From: Acanthaster planci
Lineage: Eukaryota; Echinodermata; Asteroidea; Valvatida; Acanthasteridae
NCBI RefSeq assembly: GCF_001949145.1
Contig: NW_019091579.1
Span: 56,965-120,964, forward strand
Reading direction: 5' to 3'
Length of the DNA: 64,000 bases
In this document: piece by piece, positions 37,601 through 49,600 of the stretch
Layout: each line of letters starts with the position of its first letter
Position numbering within the stretch: the stretch's first letter is position 1
Notes under the pieces: model-generated
The model's database searches: none
The model's input: the letters and a program-made list of their open reading frames with translations, nothing else
What the model was told of the DNA's origin: nothing
Translations under genes and position numbers: made by a program

Positions 37601-40600
37601 GCTTAGAATGCGCCTTTGGAACATTGTGTGTAATGTTCGGATCGATCCTTCGCCCATCCTCTGCTAAAAGCATCAGAGATATCATCCGTGGAGTACACAC
37701 AAGATGTACCGGTACTTCTCCTCAACGTGATACTAAAGTTGAGACCTTTATTCCGCAGCCCACTGTCTCTTTGACAAAGGGTTGATGAAGCGAGCACCAG
37801 AGGCGAAGGATGTCAAAGGAAGAGCAGCAGGCATAATTGATGTCACATCCAAAATATGTAAACAATTCTGTGGCGTGGACATGTTGGCCCATAGCCCTGA
37901 CGGAGCAAGTGATGAACCAAAGCCGTTGCAGGTGTGGATCTGGTCTGGCTCTGGCCCATGGTATATACAAGCCAGAAATAGGGATGCACGCACCTGAATC
38001 TCACTGTAAAATTCACAACCGCAGAAAGGAACAGAAGAAAATTGCTACTGCTGCATGAACGTCGGTAAACAGATTGAACAGAAATTCCCCCCCCACACAC
38101 ACACACACACACTTAATACTATCCCCTACTCGCTCCATGGTGAAAACCCTGCCTCTCTTTTCCGTCGGCACCAATTCTATCCAGTATTCAAAACTTGATA
38201 GAAAAACTCCAGGAATAATTACCAAAGGGAAAGGTAGAAATCCGTTTGTAGTTAACCAGTTCTTCGGAAATGGAACCATTTCGCCAGACAAACGTGGACG
38301 CCTAGTTAACTAACAATTGTATCCAGCCACTGCCAGTTATTCGCAATCAATTTACTAAAACTGAAAAAGAAGTCGGGGAAGGTCTCACCTACTTAACCAT
38401 TAGAATGACAACGAAATCCTACACCGAAGAAACATCCTGGATGCAGGACAAATCAGCTAACTTCTTAAAGTTATCCATCGCATAATACATCTATCTCGAT
38501 GCCAGATGTTACACGCCGCAGAGAGATACCGCTAGAAATTTTGATTTTGGTCCTGGCCCGTTTACACCTCTGTACAAAACCAGAAGAACCCTGAAAATAT
38601 CTTAAGAGAACATCATTCTGTCCAACTAATGTATTGAAACGTCCAACATGGTCCAATAACTTGAAAAAAGGTTTTGAGTTTTACGAAGTGGTTTGGAATT
38701 TAGAATTGGCTAGGGGACGAATTGCTGGATTTTCGTGTAAGTCCAATCGGACTCATTCCAAAGAAGCAACCAGGCTCATGTTGTATCAACCAGCTTTCAT
38801 CTTACCCAACAAATGGCTCTGTGAACAAAGGTATACCAGATACATGTAGTAATACAACAGTTGATTATGCATCCACGGATGACGCTACTTGTGTCATAAA
38901 AAGAATTGGATCCGGCTGCTTTTTGTCTGAAGTCGACATCAAATCGGAATTTAAGATCATACCCTTGCACCCTGATGATCACCAATTGTTAGGTTTCACA
39001 TTGGATCAATTTTATTACAATAAAACTTTTGCCATGAGCTGCAGATCTAGTCATGCCATATTTGAAACATTTAGCACTGCAGTTGAATGGATAGCTAAAG
39101 AGGGTTCGCGGCGCTCGGGGTATGGTACATTCACTATGACTTTTTGCAAATCTCCGAATCTAAACAAAAACGCAGACAAGACCTGTATGGTTTTCAATCA
39201 ATATGTAATGCCCTAGGTATCCATCCCTCTTGCACCCAAAAAAGACAGAAGGGCCCACAACGTGCCTTACGTTGGCTGGTATTTAAATATATACATTTGG
39301 AATGCTGGCTGATAGAATAGCTGAGGCAACACAGAACATGGCTGACGCTTTAATGAAGAAGAAGCGTATTTTCCGAGAGTTGCAATCAATCATCAGATTT
39401 CGCGACTTTGCATTTAAGGTTGTAATGCCTGGTCGTATATTCTTAAGAAGGTGAATTAATTATTGGTATTAAGAACCCCAACTTTTTCATATATTTGACT
39501 TTGCAAGCGAAGGTAGACCTGCAGATGTGGCTGTAGTTTTTACAATTTAATGGAAATTCGTTTTTTCTTTCGGACCAGTGGTTGTCATTTCACGTTACAC
39601 TTATTAACAGATGCAGCAGGTTCTTTGGGTTTGGATCTATATATATATATATTAGCAAACCATGGTTTAATGTTAGTTGGCCTGACTCCTGGTGCAACCA
39701 AAACATCACCCAAATGTCGCAGCAGTACACGACTGGGGATATTATTGGGTAACTAAACGGGTTTTACCCAATAAAGATAACGAGACCTTACTAAATACCA
39801 TTACATGTAATTCCAAGACATCTAAGGACGAGAAGGTAATTATAGGCCTACTGGTGCGTAAACATTCAGTTCAAATTTGTTCACGTGCCTGGTTGCGTTA
39901 ATATCTTAGCAGACAATCTTTCTCGCCAAAAGGTTGCACTTTTCAAAACATGGTACATAAGCGAGGATACATAAGCCTGTGCCACCTGCAGTGGAAATAC
40001 GGCCTCAGACTTAGTTCCCGGCCTTTTGAAATTAATATCCAAATAAATGACTGATGCAAACACAAAGACTTATCAAAGTGCACAAACCACATTGGTGACA
40101 TTTCGTGGTGAATACTTTCAAAATACTTGAATGCTTTAAAAATACTTTCAAAATACCAGGCCAAAAAGGTTCAAGTTTCTAGTCAGGGGTTGACTCCAAA
40201 TGTGGTGTGGGGACGCGACTTTTTCCCCTCCTTTTTCCCTAAAAATGACACGTGTGCTTGTAATGCCTACCGCCACTGCCAACACTGGAATAGACTGCCC
40301 CTCACTATTTACTGATTGAAAGCGTTTTCAGCTTGAAGAGGTACACAGGACATAAGACCACCTAGCTTGTCTGGTTCCCAAATGTAAATGTTTAGCACAG
40401 AAATGACGTCATCTAAAAAGAGTGCCTGACTAAATGTATGGGTGCCTAAAGGGACTCCTTTACCGTACACATTACTCAACCGTAGGCCTTCTAAAACACG
40501 TTAAAATTACGAAGTAGCAGGATTCCAGTCAATCAAGCAGGTTTGGCAGCTTGTTGACACCGTTTAATACAAAATCAAATTACTTTTTTTTTAGTTTGTC

Positions 40601-43600
40601 GACGCGCATGACTACAGCGACGCACGTGCTCACCAGAAACCGAAGAGTTTTTTTAGGGGGGGGTTACCAGTCCCGCCGAAAGAAATGACGTTTTTGTAAC
40701 CTACCTAAATTGAGCAAATTACGCAGCTGGTACAATTCAAACGTTTGTGTATGTTTCAAATTATATCCATTGCTTATATGACATGCCAGCACCGGGTAGG
40801 GCATTTTTAGTACAAAAGGACATAGATGGCATTAAGAAGGGTAAACCCCATGCAGACAAACGATTACCTCTGTCTTGATATTGCATAAGATTACTAGTGC
40901 TTTGGAGATCACGGAAAAATCACTGTACCAAGAACATTATGGAGGAATTTGTTCGTATTAGCCTTGTAGAAGTATGGCGAACACAATAAGGGGGGCGCTG
41001 TTTGAAGTGGTAAATTTGGAGCATGCACAAAAGATTTTACCGAAACCTAATAGCGCCCTCCTATTGTGTCCGCCATACCTCTAAAAGGCTAATTGGCTTT
41101 GGAGCCTTATATATTGCGGGTAGGAGAAATGCCCATATCGAATAAGAACATCAACGTGTTAAAACTAGACAATGTACGCAAGGGTATAATGTTGGCGCTG
41201 GTGTGAAACTCATATTCAAAGACTCTAAGTAAATATTCTAAAGGTCGTTCGGTGAGCATACAGATTGCTCCGACGGGTTATATTTGGCACATCAGTTGAA
41301 GCTTGAGAAGGGCATTATGACTCCTATGGGTCATTTGCAAGAAAGACAAACCTATTTACATTGATCTGAACGGAGGTATTTAACAAACCATAATAAATTG
41401 AAGAATTAAATAATATCATAATGTTTATAACAAGTAAAAAATATATAAAGAAAAAATAAAAGGACCCCAAGTAAGAACGATGTCAGACCTTCCGGGTAGG
41501 CCTTCATTTCTTTTCCTCCTGTGTTTTGGTGCCACTTAAATAAATATATTGGCATTTAGCTGCACAGGCCCTACTACTCAAAGGGAAATATTGAGGTCTG
41601 TTCGACGTCCATAAAAATTCTTATTAGTAAGTGGAGCTAGTTTTTGATGGTGTTGAAAATTGTCCATAATTATTGTGAAAATTTGTATGTATACGTACAT
41701 GGGCTATAATTAATTTTCACTCGGAGGACTTTTAATTAATCTTGTTTTCATAGTCATACTTGTTCATTACATTTTGCGTTTGATTTATTATGCATTATCT
41801 CGCAGCAGAACGCGTATGGTAAATAGAACAGACCTCTTTAGCGCCGATTCGGCTTGACTAATAAAGTTTTATCTCATTTATCATGGACTTACTGAGTTTG
41901 ATTAACGTAATGAAGTTACCAACTTTCCATAATTAAGTAGTCTTCTCGAAAATCTAGTCTAATGTACACGTAGTAAGTTATAGGACGATTATCATTTCGA
42001 ATTTAAGTACCCATTATTCTCCTAACTTCTAAATAGTGTCCATAATGTGTAATTGTAAATACCCAAGCTCGAATTTTACAAACTGGTTTCAAGTCATTTT
42101 CATGTGTCTGAGGTATCTTTACCTGGAGTCCTCACTAACATCATGACGAAACTGCTCAGTTTAGAGAAGTGGTAACATTTGCAAGTTCAAATAAACGGGG
42201 ACTGCCAACAAGTTTCGTTTTGATTTTTAATCTCTCGTCACATTACGGAGTAGGCCTACTCAAAAAGTTCTAGCAATTCAATGGTAATTTTTCATTTTCT
42301 TTGGTACTGATGAAGTTAAAAGATTAAAAGATATAAACAAAAGAATAAGTTATAGAAAGAGATACTTACAATCCAACCTCCCTGGAGGCCCATCCAACGT
42401 GATTCATCCTTCTTCATATCACAGTAGACCTGCAAGCCATTTTGATACTGCGTTGGGTAGATGGTGTACACGTCGCTGGTATTGTACCCTGCATCTAACC
42501 ACTCCTGGCAGTCAGCAGGACCTACAGGGAGGAACGAAAGACGTTAAGCAGTTTATTTCTGTCCAAACGAGACCAACAGACGACACAAATTTTCCCATGC
42601 AGCAACGTAAGCTCCTTCTATGGAAACTGCATTTTGCTGGTTCATGAGCGATTACGAAAACTACGTCTCGCAGTCGTGCATGCCTGCAAGATGGCGCTCG
42701 AGGCTGCCCACTAAACTGGCGCTGTTCAATTGATAAGGGGTTGTTTCCGCTCATGGCCAATAAGTCATGACATTTTGTTTGCAGTGAAAATGCATTATCG
42801 CACGCCATGCATGTCGTTATTATGGTATGGCGAGCGACTAATCACACGACGATGAATGACGCAACGATTTGCTTGGCCGGTTGTACATTTCGTGCCGTCT
42901 ATATGATTGCTTTTATTTCAAGTAACTTGGAAAAGATAGAGTACCTTGTTACACTTCATTCGTCCTTTCCAAATGAGAGAGAATGTTGTGTGATTTGGCG
43001 GATCAGTTGAATGTCAAACTCACTACAGTGTAATGGACAAACGGGGTTTGGAACCCAAATGTAAATTCCATTAAATGGTCACACTAAGGTCGTCAATGGT
43101 GCATCGTGGTAAAAAGACATAGCGATACAAAAACTATTCGATATGGAGTTCAACTGAGACTTTCGTTTTCACGAAGAATCACACATCGTTGTTACATTCA
43201 CAACTGACTGCACTTAACCACAGGTCCTTTTGAAAAGAAGAGCAGAATGTACAGAAAAACGTGGATTTTTGATTTCACGATTTCATCTTTACTAATGCAA
43301 ATGCGGCTAATTAATTAATCGCTGTGTTCATTTTAATTACTTGGTAACCTACGCTCATAACAATCATTTTAGAGTTTTTTAGTACAAAACTTGTTCCATG
43401 CAGTTGTGAAATAGGAGAAACCTGGGTAATTTGAGGGCACTCTTCCATTGAGCATGGTTAGAAAATTGTACAAAGTTAGTTTTCATCCGAGTTACTCTGT
43501 TAATTTCGAAGTACATCCAGTGACTTCCTTTGGCAGAACAATGTATCTCATATTAAAAATGATGTGGTATCGTTATTGCTCTTACATAAAAACCCTGGCT

Positions 43601-46600
43601 TCTACGTGGTAAACATTACTTCTCGGAAGCTTCAATGAGCATTTAGCAGAAAGGTTTATATAAACTGAACTATTCGGAACACTTCCCGGAAAGAACTTTT
43701 ACAACTCAAAACCAACCATATCAAAGACACATTGCTCTGCCAGGATGCAAATCTGTAATTTGAAAGTATATCCCCACGTACTCAATTCAGTGCAGTTTCT
43801 ATTATCATGACATAACAATACATATTCAAGATATTTCCTTTTGCCAAAACAAATGCTAGTCTTTGTATGAAAAAATAACTGCTTTTTGTGCACTTAAACA
43901 CATTTTCCCTTAAAATTAGACCAGACACAGACTGGTGATTTACTGTTCCACGCTCTTACTGATATAATTTTCATGTATGCATGCATGCTAAACCGTGGCA
44001 TCTAGTTGCAACTGAAATGTATTTTACTAAGCTTTTCAAAGAATCAACATGCTCATCCTTGCCATGTACATGTCTTAAACTACATTTAACAAGTCTTTGT
44101 GACTTGAACCTTGCCATGGACTCCATGTTGAAACTATTTTACAGTGTTTCTTTTCTGATAAAATGTCGTGATAATCTGAAGTTCTAACATCCCACACTGA
44201 GTTAATACATGTAACATGACTGCCGATTAACTGTGGCATGGAGCTGTAACTGAAGCGAATAATTATGTCAACTATGTTTTAAGAATCAACATGATTTGAA
44301 CTCAGTCTTGTCGTGAAGATATGACTGAACTTTACCACCCGATCCGACTACCCACCGCTACTTATAAGTAGGGCTTGCACACCAAATACGCCATGCTATA
44401 AGCAGGTTGGTATTTTAGGATCGTAGCATGGACTACGTTCGGCGCACTTGTAAGCTGGACTAGTTTTAGCTTGTGCATCGTGGCAGGGACTCTCTGTTGT
44501 GTGGCAAGTGGGGGCGCTTTTCATGTCATTCTTACAAGTCTGCCGAACGTCCATGTTACAATCCTATGATACCAACCTTCTTATATCTTGGAGTATTTGG
44601 TGTGCAAGCCCTACTTATAAGTAGCAGTGGGTAGTCGGATTGTAGTCCCCTACACTCAAATCACCGGAGCTAAACATGATCAGTGCTCAACTGTGACAAT
44701 GAGTTGTTCTAACTGAAGTGTGTATGGTTTACTGTGTGCTTTAAGAACTCAACATGATTTTTCCTTTTCCTCATATTTATTAAAGTCAGATACATTGATC
44801 ACAAATCACCCAAACCCTTAAACCTTTTGGTGTTGAAGAATTGTATTCACTTTCATTTCAAAACTGAAGGCAGAAGCTGACATGAATAAGTACATGGCCA
44901 TTCTTAACGAATAGAATGATATTTGTGTTTCAGTTACAAATTAATGATTAGAATAATAACGGTCTGGGCGCCCACTGTATAACTTATTAAGCAAAACGAC
45001 GAGGAGAAACGAGACTCTTGTTAGTTCCTTTTACTTTAGTTTTTTTACTAGTGTTAATTCCGCACACAAGCAAACTATTTGAACGCAACCAGCATTTTGT
45101 AAAAGAAAGTAGGTTCCACTGCCGTGACGGTCTTCAAATAGCGGTATGACAAAAGGCATGATAATTGAGAAAATACATTATGCTTACCAGGGCATCCAAA
45201 GTAGTCGTGTATTTTCTTCACGTCCTTGGTAAACAGCGGGTTGTCCGTGAAGTTCGGGTTGTAGGGTCGATTTTGGGGCATGGGGTTCACACCTCCAATT
45301 CGGATGCTGGTGCACGAGCAGTGATCCTCGCGTGTTCCTGGAATCAACCAGCGAAGTCTCCCGTTGTGAGCTGGGTCCGGCTCCTGACCGAAGTAGCAAT
45401 GCTTAGCCGAAACTTCATTAAGCCCAGCGATGGCTTTAAAAAAAAAGAAAAAAAGAACGAAAGGGGTGTCCATGAGAGGTTGTGCTGACATAGTGTGCAT
45501 CTTGTGAGCAAATTGTTTTCCACTCCATCATTTGGTTCCGTCGGATGAAAAAGGATGGGAGGTGACTTTTTCGGCCATGAGAATTGAAAGGGGGAGGGGT
45601 TGGAGCCATATGACTTTGTATGGAGGTCCATGATCATGATTATGATATACATATGTACTATGTATTCAGAATGGCATATCTATGGGTGTTTTAAATTCTT
45701 TTCCCTTTGTGAGTGAAATTGAATGCATTTCAGTAGTTGGAAGTCTGACAAATTCTTCACAATACGATTTGATATTTTTGCTAACACAAAAAGTGTCTGG
45801 GGGCTGATTCAATAGCCCACCCCTACCTCAAAAAGTGGGGGATGTACCGGTACACCGCTGTCCTCCGGGAATTACGCCCATGCTGGTAATTCTTCCTTCC
45901 CAAAGCACTTAAAAAGCCCCAAAATATAGCATCCCCCCGGAAAGGCCAAAGACGTTAAAGTATAAACTCCGCAATTTTAACACCCCCAAGAATTTGTAAT
46001 GGTTGGAGATGATGAGGGGAATGTTCATTACTCTCATTTTAGGGATGGTTAAGCTAGGTCAGGTCAATTTCATTCTCTAAAAACTACTACATTGAATTGA
46101 CAGATTGAAAGTTTTGTTTCAAATAAGTTCCTGAAACACACATTTGTAGAAATATTTGCCGAGGTGGAAGACTCAGTAATATAGGATGTTCTTACTTTTG
46201 ATAATTACAAATCATTTGTCCTCACATGGGATTTGTTTTGCGTTTGAGCCTTGAGCAGAGTCTATGATGCACTTGTCTTAGAGACTGAATTTTTTTCACG
46301 GTTTCGTTGAGGCAGAGCGTCAGTAACGGTGACAGCTTTATTTCTGATTTTTTAATGTTATTTTATTACGCTTTCCACTGGTGGACAACATATAAAAACA
46401 GTACAAAATATACAACATATTTAATAAGTGTTACATAACATCCTTAAAAATAACAAAAATACAAAACAGCAAAATAAGAGACAGAGAAAAACCATCCTGA
46501 CCGAAGTGATCAAGCCACTATGTTATAAGATAAAACTGGTGTCCAGCACCTCTACAGCGCCATCCTACCACCAGAAGACAGAAGAAACTAAACTAGCTAA

Positions 46601-49600
46601 ATAAAGACAAGAGGGACAGGGAAGGCGAGGGGCATGAGGGGGCAGACAAGATGAAAAGGAGCAGATCCTTTTTTTTTCTTTTTGAAAAAGTGTGGCCAAA
46701 ACCGAACTGAAATCTTTTATAAAAGTAATGCTAAAAGTAATGCTAATGTGGAGTGGTGGGCAGAGGTAGGCTTGCATCAACACATAAAATGAAAAGCAAA
46801 AGCCCCAACACAGGGCCCTGTGGAACACAAGAGGTAACTGGTAGCCACTCAGAACTGCATCCATCCACAACTACTCTGTTGTAAATAGGATCTCAACCAG
46901 CCAAGTAGCTCTGAATGAAACCCGAAGGATTTCAGTTTGTGAATAAGTGGCACGCTATCGAAAGCTTTCGGAAAAATTCGAATAAATCATATTCACCTGC
47001 CCAGCTCTGTCCAAAATGCGACTAATTTCCTGAGTGACTGTGGACCAACCTTTAACAAATAAAAAGAGGCACAACATTGGCCTTGGGCCAATGTAAGAGC
47101 AATTCTTGCGTTCTAACATACAAATTAAAAATGTGACATACAGGAGAGACTATCTGACGGGCACATTCCTTCAACACCGTAAGAGACAACCCATCTGGAC
47201 AGGTAGCCTCCGTAACATCAATTTCTGTGATCCAATACACTTTCCTTCATAAAATGGCAGATCCTCTTCCCTAAAACAGGAGTCATGTATGGGGAGGAGG
47301 CATGAAAAATTTATTTCAATCGAATGTTGATGCTTATTTTTTGAAGCCGTGACCAAACATAATTTGAAACGTTTGGCTAACAGAGGGCCTCCTTTGGCGT
47401 CATTCACTACCACTTTACTCCCCATTCAAACCACTTTTTTCCAGCTGACTCAAATGATGCGTCACATGACAATAATTATAAGTGGCGTCCTAAACGACGC
47501 CCATCAGTTCAGGCCTAACACACATCAATGAGTCCTACGCCGCGCTCGTGCAATACGCAGAGATACTGAATCTGAGAGCAAAAAGAACATTTCGATCCGC
47601 ATATTTTTTTTTCTAATTCAAAGATTACTTTGACCACAAATTCAGCACTCTGACAATTTTGGAAACAAAGGATAATTCTGAACTCAAAGAACTCAAACTT
47701 GAAGCTAAAGATCTCATTAAACCAGGCAATATCCAGGGGGGGCTAATACCAATTCTGCGGACAGCTGGAACTTATCCTCGATAACGTCAAGGTAGCCCTT
47801 ATCAAGACGGTGGACGCAGACGGAGCCATCGAATCAATTCGAGAAATAGAAGAGATTATCCATGAGAGAAAACAAAAAGATTATAGACAATAGCAAGGCA
47901 AGCTAGCTGACTGTGTCTCACTTTTCACATGATTGCTGCAGACATTTTTCGATGCTGCATAAAAAAAACATGCCAAACGAGAAGCTTGACTGGATTCCTA
48001 GGACTGAGAAGAAACAAACAGACATCGTGAGCAGACTTGTCAATGCTGATGACTGATCCAAATTCTGACACACATTTCAAATTCTGACCCAAAAGTGGGG
48101 TTCCTATACGTTTGATTGCTTTGCTTGCTTATAACGCCAAGGTAATTTTTGATTTTTTTTTTGGGGGGGGGGCAGATTCTGGAACCTTTTATTTGGAACA
48201 TCTGGGGTAGATGCCTTCACCCAAAACTGGTGAGGCGAAAATTACTTATTAGTTCCTCCCATCGCCCTTGCACCAAGTGTTCTTCATCACATGTACAAAT
48301 GTAAGGCAATAGGCACCACTTGTGGTTCCATGATGGTTGTCTTCTGGTCATTGCTATTATTTTGTTTTTGGCCTTGGGTCGTAGACACAATTATCATAGA
48401 AAGTAATTCTCTGGAATAAGGTTGGAACAAGAATTTATATCTTGGCTCTCAAAAGTTCACCACCCCCGCACGGGTCATGCACTTAGAACCTACGAAGAGG
48501 ATAGAATTGTCTTTTTGTAATATTCTGAAAAAAAATAAAAAGAAACGTACTTCCTCCTATTTGAACTAAGTCTTATTTTTTTTTAAATCCACTTATCATT
48601 GCGATTACCTATAACCAGTCACCTCTCAGTCCTTAAGATATTTAAATAACGAGAGTATAATGACCCTGTTTCTCAGAGACAAAACCCAAGGAGCACGGGC
48701 TTCTCCTTACTCATATTGTCAAATACACGTATCATAATAAAAACGCAACGATGGCTTTAGAATCCTAAACATCCCCCCCCCATTCCTTAGTTTGTCAAGT
48801 GGTGGTCATGTTTGGCAGTGGCGTGACCTGTCAATGGCACATGCCCAGTAACCTCCCCCAATTCCTTATACGCACACAAACCCCGGTACTGCCATGACAT
48901 CCAAAACATATCTTCCTCCATCCACGCTCTCATTCAGACTTAAATCAGCATACACTGATCAAGAATGGTATAGAATCTGCTTGAGCATGGCGAGGTGACT
49001 CAATTAAAGTAAAAAAAATCAGAAAAATAAAGCAGCCAAGGAAAGATCTTTTCATCCCATAAAATTAGCAAGAAGAATAGAAATCGGGCGAAGGTGATCT
49101 CCGTTGAGCTGCAGGCAAATGTTTGCCATATTTTGGTAACCTTTCCAACAGTCAGCTCTGTAACATTGAACTGATTGCTTCGAGTCTTGAACTTTATTCC
49201 AACCCCCAAATAACCAATAAGGTCAAATATCCTTCGCCATTCTCGATCTTTCTTCAGAAAGGTGAGATTAAAACATTCAAGATGACAGGGAGAATTAAAC
49301 CCTCTCACTCACCCCGACTCCAACTGCCTTCAAACTGGAATCCCCAAGCTACTTTCAACTTGAATCTAGAGTCATGCATTGACTGCTCAGAACACATCGG
49401 GTGCCCGGAAGAAGGTCGTAAAAAATTCCCAGCAAAAGGACGTCTATGCAATTGTTTTATTTTAATGAAATATAAAGAATTCTTCGCAAATAGTTACGAA
49501 ACAATTTCCCAAGTCGTTTGATAATTTGTGCAAAGGTTGCTTTTTGCACAGCCTGGCTTTTATTTTTTAGTAAGTTTTCCCGTTTTTACTAAATAGAGTG

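Noticed and set aside
37722-38058. Overlapping frames on both strands upstream of the Ngaro-like element
   Set aside because: Frames are open on both strands over the same bases and no gag or zinc-knuckle motif was found, so no gene was called.
38091-38112. CA repeat
   Set aside because: Simple microsatellite, noted only as background.
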